A program made the translations under genes and the position numbers. A model generated the notes under the pieces. The model was not told where the DNA came from. It was given only the letters and a program-made list of their open reading frames with translations, and searched no databases. Positions 56,980 through 64,000 of a DNA stretch of 64,000 bases are shown here, one piece after another. The DNA is from an uncultured Sterolibacteriaceae bacterium (GTDB taxonomy: Bacteria; Pseudomonadota; Gammaproteobacteria; Burkholderiales; Rhodocyclaceae), in NCBI GenBank assembly GCA_937888595.1, contig CALARK010000020.1, positions 186,001 to 250,000 on the forward strand, in the 5' to 3' direction. Within the stretch, counting starts at the first letter, position 1; every line of letters starts with the position of its first letter.

Positions 56980-57704
56980 GCGATTTCCCTTCCTTCTCCC
57001 GCTTCCTCTTCCGTGCGCCCATCGCGGATGTGATAAATGCGCTTGAAGGTCGGGATGATCTTTTCATCATGGGTGACGACGATGATTGCCGCACCGTAGC
57101 GCTGCGCCATGTCGTTGAGGATGCGTACCACGGCCAGGGCGCGCGTCGAGTCGAGCGGCGCGGTGGGTTCGTCGGCGAGGATCACCGGCGGATGATTGAC
57201 CAGCGAACGCGCGATCGCCACGCGCTGCTGCTCGCCACCGGAGAGCATCGACACCCGCACGCCGACCCGGTGGCCGACGTCGAGCGCCTCGATCAGCTCG
57301 CGGGCGCGAGTCCTTGCCTCGTCATTCGACATTCCCGCCAGCATCGGCAGCAGCGCGACGTTGTCGGTGACATCGAGGAAGGGAATCAGGTAGGGCGCCT
57401 GGAAGATGAAGCCGATGCGGTCGCGCCGCAACGCGCGCAGGTCGTCGATCTGCCAGCCGCCGGCCTTTTCGTCGAAGATGGCCTCGCCACCCAGTTCGAT
57501 GTGGCCCGAGGTCGGCTCGATCACCGCACCGAGGCACTTGAGCAGGGTGCTCTTGCCGGAGCCGCTGGGGCCGACCAGACCGACCACCTCGCCACGGCGG
57601 ATGGTCATGTCCACCCCGCGCAGCGCCTGCACAGCAGTGCTGCCGCTGCCGTAGGTCTTGGTCAGCCCGGTCAGGCGGATGGCGATGTCGTTGTTGGTCG
57701 TCAT
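56976..57704 (-). CDS. ABC transporter ATPase, DevA/MacB-type
   Basis: 242 residues. Walker A GPSGSGKSTLLKCLG (about residues 45-59), signature LSGGEQQRVAIARSL, Walker B VILADEPTAPLDSTRAL, and the switch His in VVTHDEKII. Energises the DevC-like permease; the two genes are one base apart. Confidence 0.93.
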   Translation of the reverse strand: MTTNNDIAIRLTGLTKTYGSGSTAVQALRGVDMTIRRGEVVGLVGPSGSGKSTLLKCLGAVIEPTSGHIELGGEAIFDEKAGGWQIDDLRALRRDRIGFIFQAPYLIPFLDVTDNVALLPMLAGMSNDEARTRARELIEALDVGHRVGVRVSMLSGGEQQRVAIARSLVNHPPVILADEPTAPLDSTRALAVVRILNDMAQRYGAAIIVVTHDEKIIPTFKRIYHIRDGRTEEEAGEGREIA

Positions 57705-57705
57705 C

Positions 57706-58899
57706 TCAGCCTCCGATCGCGTCAGCCGGATCGACGCGCAGCGCGGCCCGAATCGCCAGGATGCTGGCCAGCGCGCAAACGACCAGGGTGATGACGAAGC
57801 CGCGCATCATGTCGCCCGGTTCCAGCAGGACGTGCTTGGGGAAGAACGGCGCCCAGAGCGTGGCGGAGATCTGGCCGACGATGAAGCCGATCAGGCCAAG
57901 GGCCAGCGCCTGTTGCAGGATCATTGCGGCGATGCTGCGGTCGCGGGCGCCGATCAGCTTGAGCACGGCGATTTCGCGCTGCTTGTTGAGGGTCATGGTG
58001 TAGATGATGAAGGCGACGATGGCGGCGCTGACAACCGCGAGGATGACGAGGAACATGCCGATCTGCTTGGCGGAGGTCGCAATCAGCTTGGCGACGAGGA
58101 TTTCCTCCATATCGTCCCGCGTCCAGGCGGTCAGGTGCTTCCAGCGGCCAATGTCGGCCTTGACCTCGTCCGCCGGATAGCCCGGCGCGACGCGCAGCAG
58201 GACCGCATTGACGTTTCGGCTGGCTGTCTGGCTGGCCAGCACGGCGTCGAGCAGGCCCGGCACGCCGGGACGGTTGAGGGCAGGGTTGGCGGCAGTGCGG
58301 GCGCGCTCGGTCACCAGGCTGTCGTTGTCCTTGAGGAACTGCACCTCCTGCGCATCCTTGAGCGGGATGTAGATCATCGGGTCGCCCGAGGACGAGGTGG
58401 CGCGGCGCGCGAGGCCGACGACGGTGTAGTCGTGGCGGCGGATGCGCACCGTGTCGCCGACGGCGAGGCCGGCTTTCTCGTCGGCGACGGCCTCGTAATG
58501 GCTGCGCAGCAGCGGGCGGCCGGCGATCACCTGCCCGGGTTCGCCCAGTCCGCCCGGCTCGATGCCGGCAAGCATGACGCGCACGTCCTTGCCCTTCACC
58601 TGCACCTGCATGGTCAGGTAGGCGACGTTGGCGGCCTCGGCCACGCCGGGCAGGCTCGCCAGGCTGCGGTAAAGATCGTCACGAATCGACGAGGGTTCAG
58701 CCCAGGGGCCCAGCGTGTCCTTTTGCACCACCCACAGGTCGGCGCCTGAGGCGGCGATGACCGCCCGGCCGTCGGCCACCATGCCACGAAAGACCCCCGC
58801 CATGGTCAGGGTGACACCGATCAGCAGGCCGAGCCCGATGCCGGTGAAGATGAAGCGGCCGAGGTGGTGGCCGATGTCGCGGGAGGCGAGGTTGATCAC
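57706..58899 (-). CDS. ABC transporter permease, DevC-like (FtsX/MacB fold)
   Basis: 397 residues: helix about 12-36, a periplasmic domain, then three C-terminal helices. The length and lack of a fused ATPase match DevC rather than MacB. Four-base overlap with the membrane-fusion gene. DevBCA in cyanobacteria exports glycolipids through TolC; the substrate here is unknown. Confidence 0.9.
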   Translation of the reverse strand: MINLASRDIGHHLGRFIFTGIGLGLLIGVTLTMAGVFRGMVADGRAVIAASGADLWVVQKDTLGPWAEPSSIRDDLYRSLASLPGVAEAANVAYLTMQVQVKGKDVRVMLAGIEPGGLGEPGQVIAGRPLLRSHYEAVADEKAGLAVGDTVRIRRHDYTVVGLARRATSSSGDPMIYIPLKDAQEVQFLKDNDSLVTERARTAANPALNRPGVPGLLDAVLASQTASRNVNAVLLRVAPGYPADEVKADIGRWKHLTAWTRDDMEEILVAKLIATSAKQIGMFLVILAVVSAAIVAFIIYTMTLNKQREIAVLKLIGARDRSIAAMILQQALALGLIGFIVGQISATLWAPFFPKHVLLEPGDMMRGFVITLVVCALASILAIRAALRVDPADAIGG

Positions 58900-60086
58900 T
58901 TCCCGTCTCCGCCGCTCGTGTTGCTTGTCGTCACGCGCACCCGGTCGTCATCGGCGATGGGCTTGACGCGCTGGACGATGACGGCTTCGCCGCCGTTCAA
59001 GCCGTCCAGCACTTCGATGCCGGTTTCGGCGCGCACGCCGGCCCGGATCGGGCGGAACTGCGCCCGGCCGTCGGCGATCACGAACACCCCCGTCTTGCCG
59101 TCCTGGCGCACCAGCGCCGCCGGCGGTACGTTCAAGACATTAGGGCGTGCCTGCAGTTGTACCGTCACTTCGGCCATTTCGTTGAGCGTCAGTCCGTCCG
59201 GCAGGTTGTCGAAGGCCACCATGGCGATGCGCTCTTCGGTCACCGCATCCGACAGTTGCTCGATGCGGGCGACCTTGCCGGGGAAGGTCTCGCCGGGACG
59301 GCTGCGCAGGACGATGCGGGCCGGCAGGCCTACCGCCAGGCCGGCGGAACGGCCCTGGTCGACGCGCACGCGCAGCCAGAAGGAATCCGCCTCGACCATG
59401 CGCAGGACGGCCTGGCCGGCCACCGCCGTGCTGCCCGGTTCCAGTTCGCGCGTGACGATCAGGCCGGCCACGGGCGCGACCAGACGCATGTTGTTGAGTT
59501 GCTCTTCCAGTGCGCGGACTTCGGCAGTCAGGCGTTCGCCGTCGGCACGCGCCGAGTCGATGTTGGCGCGGCTGGCCTGCACGGCCGCATCGGCAGCCCG
59601 TGATTCATGACCCTTGGCCCGTTCCGCTTCGGCGCTGACGAAACCCTGCTCCTTCAAGGAAGCAAAGCGCCTGGCGCTGGCGTCGGCGGTGGCGAAACGG
59701 CTTTCCGCCTCAAGCGCCTGCGCCTGCGCGGCAGAGACGGCGGCGCGAGAGCGCGCCAGCGCGTGACGGCTGGCCGCGAGACGCTCCTGCAGATCGATCG
59801 GGTCCATTTCCGCCAGCAGTTGTCCGGCCTTGACCTGTTCGCCCTGCTCGACAAGCACACGCGTCACGCGTCCCGCGCCCGTCGGCCCGATCAGGATGCT
59901 GCGGCGAGATTCGACCACGCCGATCCCGAACAGCGAGGCTTGCAGGGTGCTGCGTGCGGCCTCGACAGTGCCGACCTGCGTCACGGGGGCGAGCGGACTG
60001 TTGCGCAACACCACCAGACCGACGCCGACCGCCACCACGACGCCCGCCAGGATCAGCGCGGTCTTTTTGCTGAACCGCGGTTTCAT
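58896..60086 (-). CDS. membrane-fusion protein (HlyD/DevB family)
   Basis: 396 residues from ATG 60086. N-terminal helix (about 10-26), a lipoyl/barrel-sandwich half (LIGPTGAGRVTRVLVEQGEQVKAGQLLAEMD), a long helical hairpin (about 105-210) and a beta-barrel with NVLNVPPAALVRQDGKTGVFVI. Bridges the inner-membrane ABC pump to TolC. Frames extending to 60689 are shadows of the b561 gene. Coupled to b561 by ATGA. Confidence 0.92.
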   Translation of the reverse strand: MKPRFSKKTALILAGVVVAVGVGLVVLRNSPLAPVTQVGTVEAARSTLQASLFGIGVVESRRSILIGPTGAGRVTRVLVEQGEQVKAGQLLAEMDPIDLQERLAASRHALARSRAAVSAAQAQALEAESRFATADASARRFASLKEQGFVSAEAERAKGHESRAADAAVQASRANIDSARADGERLTAEVRALEEQLNNMRLVAPVAGLIVTRELEPGSTAVAGQAVLRMVEADSFWLRVRVDQGRSAGLAVGLPARIVLRSRPGETFPGKVARIEQLSDAVTEERIAMVAFDNLPDGLTLNEMAEVTVQLQARPNVLNVPPAALVRQDGKTGVFVIADGRAQFRPIRAGVRAETGIEVLDGLNGGEAVIVQRVKPIADDDRVRVTTSNTSGGDGK

Positions 60087-60604
60087 AAGGATTGCCCTGC
60101 CTTGCCGAGACCCATGCGGGAGAGCAGGCCATCCTTGACGATGATCTGGTGGTAGAGCGCCGCCAGCACATGCAGGGCGATCAGGGCCATCGCGGCGCGC
60201 GAGGCGAGACCATGGATCTTGCGCGGCGTGAATTGCTTGAAGTCCTCGGGCAGCACGCCACTGCCGAACACGGCGTCGAAGGTGCCGCTTTGCAGCGCCA
60301 GCATCATGCCGCTGAACACCAGCAGGAGGATGACGAGGTTGAGGGCCATGTGGCCGAGCCGGGCAAGTTTCTCGCCCTGCACCGGCGGCGGTGCCGGCAG
60401 GCGCTTGCGCAGGACGATGCGCGCGATCACCAGCAAGCCGGCCAGGCCGCCGAGGATCATGTGGATGCGCAGGTTGCCGATCTTCTGCACGGTATTGGGC
60501 AAGTCGGCGAGAACCAGGGTGCCGGTCACCAACAGGAAGCCGATCAGGAGGGCGGACAGCCAGTGGATGGCGATCTGGGGTTTGGCGTAGCGGAAGGTTT
60601 GCAT
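60083..60604 (-). CDS. cytochrome b561-type membrane protein
   Basis: 173 residues from ATG 60604, four membrane segments. Haem-ligand candidates: His in IAIHWLSALL, LRIHMILGG, and a cluster in ALIALHVLAALYHQI. The family transfers electrons across the inner membrane. Heading an exporter operon is unusual; the link could be redox modification of the exported molecule, which is inference. The 203 bases upstream contain the tandem RR-type site. Confidence 0.88.
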   Translation of the reverse strand: MQTFRYAKPQIAIHWLSALLIGFLLVTGTLVLADLPNTVQKIGNLRIHMILGGLAGLLVIARIVLRKRLPAPPPVQGEKLARLGHMALNLVILLLVFSGMMLALQSGTFDAVFGSGVLPEDFKQFTPRKIHGLASRAAMALIALHVLAALYHQIIVKDGLLSRMGLGKAGQSL

Positions 60605-60672
60605 GTCGAGGCTCCGAATGAGTGGGTGAGCGAATTCTCGACAATCGTTCGGAGTCTGTCGCGCGGTATTCG

Positions 60673-60688
60673 GTAACACACTGTGACA
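60673..60688 (-). promoter_or_regulatory. tandem response-regulator half-sites before the b561-exporter operon
   Basis: On the minus strand TGTCAC (60688-60683) and TGTTAC (60678-60673) start 10 bases apart, the spacing of OmpR/PhoB-family tandem half-sites. The second resembles the GTTAC part of the RstA box. It lies about 70-85 bases before the b561 start. Confidence 0.4.
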
Positions 60689-60807
60689 ATGCGTCGGCTT
60701 GTCATCGTGGCTCACCCAATGGCCAGATTTCAGACACATCCGCTTGCATCCGGAACGCGGAATCCACACGGCATTTACACGCTGGCCTCGCCCGAACCCA
60801 CAATGTG

Positions 60808-61083
60808 TTACTTCATGTAGGAACGCAATGCGGCCAGGACAACCTGAACATCCTCCTGGCGCCGCTCCGGGTCGGATACCTCTGCCCCCAGATGCTCCCG
60901 GACATGCCCTTCGAGCACCTCGGCCATCAGCCCATTGACCGCGCCGCGAATGGCGGCGATCTGCTGCAGCACCGCCCCGCAATCGGCGTCCTGGTCGAGC
61001 GCCCGCTCCAGCGCTTCGCTCTGCCCCTTGATGCGCCGGATCCGGGTCAGCAGGGCACGTTTGTTATTTATGGTGTGCGCCAT
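60808..61083 (-). CDS. dmeR: metal-sensing repressor, RcnR/DmeR type (CsoR-FrmR family)
   Basis: 91-residue all-helical repressor. MAHTINNKRALLTRIRRIKGQSEALERAL starts with the His2 and Thr/Ile context of RcnR-type metal sensors; the conserved Cys in DADCGAVLQQIAAIRGAVNGLM (about residue 35) and His in GHVREHL (about 60-64) complete a Co/Ni-type site. Its target site is present in the intergenic region. It is divergent from dmeF. FrmR (formaldehyde sensor) is the alternative but lacks support from context. Confidence 0.88.
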   Translation of the reverse strand: MAHTINNKRALLTRIRRIKGQSEALERALDQDADCGAVLQQIAAIRGAVNGLMAEVLEGHVREHLGAEVSDPERRQEDVQVVLAALRSYMK

Positions 61084-61088
61084 GAGAA

Positions 61089-61151
61089 GGGTTCCTGAAA
61101 GCTCTACGACTATACTGGGGGGTAGTATAGTGCAAAACCCTTCAGGAACCC
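61089..61151. promoter_or_regulatory. nested operator between dmeR and dmeF
   Basis: TACT-G6-T-AGTA (61113-61127) is a perfect match to the RcnR/DmeR-type operator, extended to CTATACT/AGTATAG (61110-61130). It is centred on 61120 within an outer 11-bp inverted repeat: GGGTTCCTGAA (61089-61099) and TTCAGGAACCC (61141-61151). The outer arms lie just before each start codon, so both genes carry the same TTCAGGAACCC leader with its AGGAA ribosome-site-like core. Confidence 0.85.
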
Positions 61152-61159
61152 GTCACGCC

Positions 61160-62131
61160 ATGCATACCCACGACCTCTCGCAATGGACCCACGAACATGT
61201 TTTCGACGCCGGCAGCCAGGCGGCCGAACGCGGCACCCGGATCGTCGTCTGGATTACCGCCATCATGATGGTGATCGAGATCGTGGCCGGCGGGTGGTTC
61301 AACTCGATGGCGCTGCTGGCCGACGGTTTGCACATGAGTTCGCACGCCTTCGCCATCGGCCTCTCCGCCTTCGCCTATGCGGCCGCCAGGAAATACGCCC
61401 GCGATCCGCGCTTCGCCTTCGGCACCTGGAAGATCGAGGTGCTCGGCGGTTTCGCCAGCGCCATCTTCATGCTCGGCGTGGCGGCCATGATGGTGTTCGG
61501 TTCGGTCGAGCGGATCGTCTCCCCGCAGGATATCCACTACAAGGAAGCGATCGTGGTCGCCGTCATCGGCCTGGTCGTAAACGTGGTCTGCGCACTGATC
61601 CTCGGTCACGCCCACGACCATGGCCATGGGCACGATCATCACCATGGGCACAGCCACGATGGCGATGGCGACGACCACGGCCATCATCACGACCTGAACC
61701 TCAAGGCGGCCTATCTCCACGTCATCGCGGACGCGGCCACCTCGGTGCTCGCCATCATCGCCCTGATCGGCGGCTGGATTTACGGCTGGAACTGGCTCGA
61801 TCCGGTCATGGGCATCGTCGGGGCGATCCTGGTCGGCAGATGGGCGCAGGGGCTCCTGGTCGAGACCGGCAAGGTGCTGCTAGACCGCGAGATGGACCAC
61901 CCGGTGGTTGAGGAAATCCGCGAAGTCGTCGAAACCGGTCCCGACGATGGCGCTACCCACATCACCGACCTCCATGTCTGGCGCGTCGGCAAGGGGGCCT
62001 ATGCCTGCGCCCTCAGCGTGCTGACCCACGACCCCGGTCTGACGCCGGCGCAGGTCCGCGAGCGCTTGTCCGTGCATGAGGAGATCGTGCATACGACCAT
62101 CGAGATACAGCTTTGCCCAAAGGGCGAATAG
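61160..62131 (+). CDS. dmeF: Co(II)/Ni(II) efflux transporter DmeF (CDF family)
   Basis: 323 residues from ATG 61160. Begins MHTHDLSQWTHEHVFD, the DmeF N-terminal His pattern. Six membrane segments; CDF metal sites in LLADGLHMSSHAFAIGLSAF and LHVIADAATSVLA; a long His-rich loop (about residues 154-178, HDHGHGHDHHHGHSHDGDG). Cytoplasmic C-terminal domain follows. Cation/proton antiport of Co and Ni is inferred from the family and from pairing with dmeR. Confidence 0.93.
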   Translation: MHTHDLSQWTHEHVFDAGSQAAERGTRIVVWITAIMMVIEIVAGGWFNSMALLADGLHMSSHAFAIGLSAFAYAAARKYARDPRFAFGTWKIEVLGGFASAIFMLGVAAMMVFGSVERIVSPQDIHYKEAIVVAVIGLVVNVVCALILGHAHDHGHGHDHHHGHSHDGDGDDHGHHHDLNLKAAYLHVIADAATSVLAIIALIGGWIYGWNWLDPVMGIVGAILVGRWAQGLLVETGKVLLDREMDHPVVEEIREVVETGPDDGATHITDLHVWRVGKGAYACALSVLTHDPGLTPAQVRERLSVHEEIVHTTIEIQLCPKGE

Positions 62132-62186
62132 CTTGTGTTCTCTGCAATCGATCTTGGTTGCCCCGCAGTTCAATCATGCCCAATAG

Positions 62187-62308
62187 CCGGTGCTGCTGTG
62201 GGCCAATGACTTCCGGCGGTCTTCTGGGTGGCGGTGATCCCTGCCTTTCTTGCCGTGGCACTGCTGTTGCTCGGCGTGAGGGAAGCTGTCGCGAAAAAGC
62301 AGCCCTAG
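62187..62308 (+). pseudogene. remnant of an MFS transporter
   Basis: Two frames joined by a one-base shift near 62216 read LLWANDFR and then AVFWVAVIPAFLAVALLLLG followed by VREAVAKKQP and a stop. Together they look like the middle loop of an MFS permease (W-A-N-D-F-R-x-V-F-W-V-A-x-I-P). An in-frame TAG precedes it. No 5' half is present after dmeF. This is a decayed fragment, probably of a transporter once encoded here. Confidence 0.6.
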
Positions 62309-62322
62309 TCCGCTGCGCGTAA

Positions 62323-63732
62323 TTATCCGGCTGACGAACCGGATCCAGTCGGTATCAGCAAGGTGAACCGGGTCAGTTGTTCGCCGGAAGAAACGGCGAT
62401 GTCTCCGCCGTGGGCGCGGAGAATCGAGCGGGTAATGGCCAATCCCAGGCCCGCACCTTCCGTTGTCCGGTGCCGGGCGCTGTCTGCGCGATAGAAGCGG
62501 TCGAACAGCCGCTCCAGATGCTCGGGCGGGATGGCGGTTCCTGAATTCTCGACGGCCAGACGGATTTCTCCGCGCCCATCGTCATGAACCCGGATCGCGA
62601 TGCTGCCATCGTCCGGGGTGTGGCGAATGGCATTGGACAGGAGATTGCTGATGGCACGCCGCAGCATCAAGCGGTCGCCCGTGGCGAGGCCATTTCCCGA
62701 TACGGACAGTTGCAAACGTTTTTCCTCGGCCAGGATTTCGTAATACTCCAGAAGGCCGCGAACCTCTTCGGCCAGGTCAACGGAATCAAGATTGGGAATG
62801 ACCTGATTGTTGTCGGCCTTGGCCAGGAAGAGCATGTCGGAAATCATGCGCGACAGGCGTTCGAACTCCTCGGCGTTGGATGCCAGCACATCGCGATATT
62901 CGTCGGCTGTACGGACCTTCGAAAGGGTCACCTGGGTCTGGGTGAGCAGGTTGCTGACCGGCGTTCGTAGCTCATGGGCGAGATCCGAGGAAAAGTCGGA
63001 AAGTCGCTGAAACGATTCCTCCAATCGGGAGAGCATGCCGTTCAGGGTATCGGTAAGTTCGGCGAGTTCCCGGGGAATGGCCTCGGTTGGCAAGCGGGTG
63101 TGAAGCCTGCTCGCGGTAATGGCTGCTGCCTGCCGTTTGATGGTTTGCAAGGGCGACAGGCCGCGGCGGGCGACGAACCATCCAAGCATGCCCATCGCGA
63201 GGGTCGCCGCGGCCATGAACGTCCACAAGGTCTGCCGAAACGATTGCATGAAATGCTCGTGGTGGCTGATCTCGGTGGCAATTTCCACGATCAGCGTGGC
63301 CCCCGCCTCGGCTGTCGCAGCGGAAGCCACGATGCCACGCATGGACAGGCCGGTGCTGGCAATCCATTTGACGGGTCGGCCACTTGCGGCCGGCCCGGAC
63401 TTCGATAGCGCAGGGGAGAAGGCGTTCATGTCATTCGTGAAAATGGCTCGCCCATCCGTTGCCAGAATGGCTACTGCAAGTCCATGGTGCCCTGTCAGGG
63501 CATCATCCAGTTCCCGGGCCAATGCCTCGTTCGGCCATGGACCCTTCGAACGTTCCAGGATGTGGCGAACGAGTTCCATCTTGCCCGACAGAAGTTCCAT
63601 GTCCTGTTCCTCGAAATGCCTTTCCACGGCATTGCCGATCAGGAGGCCGAGCAGAAACAGGACCAGCGCCGAGGCCAGCGCGAACAGCAGGGTCAGCCGC
63701 AGTGTGAGCGAGGGGCCGTGTCGTGCCGTCAA
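62323..63732 (-). CDS. heavy-metal-type sensor histidine kinase (CusS-like)
   Basis: 469 residues. Membrane helices about 13-31 and 170-188, a 140-residue periplasmic sensor between them, HAMP, then HisKA with LSDFSSDLAHELRTPVSNLLTQTQ (phospho-His near 255). HATPase has NLLSNAIRHTPDDG and TTEGAGLGLAITRSI. The RTPVSNL pattern is typical of the CusS family (Cu/Ag, Zn/Cd/Co). Nearness to dmeRF supports a metal link, but the metal is not known. Confidence 0.9.
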   Translation of the reverse strand: MTARHGPSLTLRLTLLFALASALVLFLLGLLIGNAVERHFEEQDMELLSGKMELVRHILERSKGPWPNEALARELDDALTGHHGLAVAILATDGRAIFTNDMNAFSPALSKSGPAASGRPVKWIASTGLSMRGIVASAATAEAGATLIVEIATEISHHEHFMQSFRQTLWTFMAAATLAMGMLGWFVARRGLSPLQTIKRQAAAITASRLHTRLPTEAIPRELAELTDTLNGMLSRLEESFQRLSDFSSDLAHELRTPVSNLLTQTQVTLSKVRTADEYRDVLASNAEEFERLSRMISDMLFLAKADNNQVIPNLDSVDLAEEVRGLLEYYEILAEEKRLQLSVSGNGLATGDRLMLRRAISNLLSNAIRHTPDDGSIAIRVHDDGRGEIRLAVENSGTAIPPEHLERLFDRFYRADSARHRTTEGAGLGLAITRSILRAHGGDIAVSSGEQLTRFTLLIPTGSGSSAG

Positions 63733-64000
63733 TCGGCCACCTCCAGCACGTAACCCATGCCGCGCACCGTCCTGATCAGCTTGGGCTCGAAGCCCTCGTC
63801 GACCTTGAGCCGCAGGCGCTTGATCGCCACTTCGATGACGTTGGTGTCGCTGTCGAAGTTCATATCCCAGACCTGGGAAGCGATCAGGGAGCGCGGCAGC
63901 ACCTCGCCCTGCCGACGCAACAGCAACTCGAGCAAGGCGAATTCCTTCGCCGTCAGGTCGATGCGCTTGCCGGCGCGGGTAACACGCCGCCGCAGGAGAT
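63729..64000 (-). CDS. response regulator, CusR-like, 5' part beyond window edge
   Basis: The winged-helix C-terminal domain is seen (about 90 residues; RIDLTAKEFALLELLLRRQGEVLPRSL ... DSDTNVIEVAIKRLRLKVDEGFEPKLIRTVRGMGYVLEV). DSDTNVIEVAI is characteristic of CusR/CopR-type regulators. The receiver domain and start lie outside. Its stop overlaps the kinase start by four bases. Confidence 0.93.
   Translation of the reverse strand, partial: LLRRRVTRAGKRIDLTAKEFALLELLLRRQGEVLPRSLIASQVWDMNFDSDTNVIEVAIKRLRLKVDEGFEPKLIRTVRGMGYVLEVAD

Overview
This is a GC-rich bacterial chromosome segment with dense, overlapping operons and no tRNA, rRNA, IS element, prophage or CRISPR array that I can see. The gene order nagZ-acpS-pdxJ-recO-era-rnc-lepB-lepA-degQ-rseCBA-rpoE, the block fabF-acpP-fabG-fabD-fabH-plsX-rpmF-yceD, and an RpfE-like gene beside recJ all point to a betaproteobacterium. 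I would guess the Rhodocyclales (Azoarcus/Dechloromonas relatives), but that rank is inference.

Layout. 1-11442 (minus): cell-wall, lipid, B6, RNA-processing, secretion and envelope-stress genes, led by rpoE, which has a sigmaE-like promoter of its own. 11589-14483: nadB on the plus strand, then a stand-alone PDC sensor protein and a short YgfX-like protein. 14495-20653 (minus): fatty-acid and phospholipid initiation operon with ribosomal protein L32 and YceD. 20757-22062 (plus): maf and a tetrapyrrole-methylase-type methyltransferase. 22049-24613 (minus): sppA, a Gph-like phosphatase and rluC. 24596-27751 (plus): RNase E with a long structured leader. 27800-32810 (minus): phosphatase, a deoxyribosyltransferase-HTH fusion, yajD, a hypothetical gene, ybaB, dnaX, a Spy-like protein and 4.5S RNA. 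32824-40807 (minus): a five-gene operon comEC-hydrolase-FIST-hybrid kinase-MFS. 40823-43376 (plus): a DUF2062 protein and a NIT-domain chemoreceptor. 43396-45340 (minus): lipoprotein-release ABC transporter. 45350-48039 (plus): rpfE-like and recJ. 48115-53522: accessory region with an aldo/keto reductase, a cupin, four tightly coupled small genes ending in an amidase lipoprotein, an old-yellow-enzyme and a DMT exporter. 53615-60604 (minus): a seven-gene operon of cytochrome b561, a DevBCA-like ABC exporter, TolC and a two-component system. 60808-62131: a divergent dmeR/dmeF cobalt/nickel efflux pair. 62323-64000 (minus): a heavy-metal-type two-component system cut by the window edge.

The most unusual signal is not a gene. 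A 25-bp motif (AAAAGTCGG, eight GC-rich bases, GGACGGCG) recurs at least nine times, about every 5-7 kb. It lies in sense and antisense frames of unrelated genes and in one convergent intergenic gap. The copies lie on the minus strand up to about 27 kb and mostly on the plus strand after 30 kb. A second clear signal is the dmeR-dmeF intergenic region, where an RcnR/DmeR-type G-tract operator sits exactly at the centre of a larger inverted repeat.
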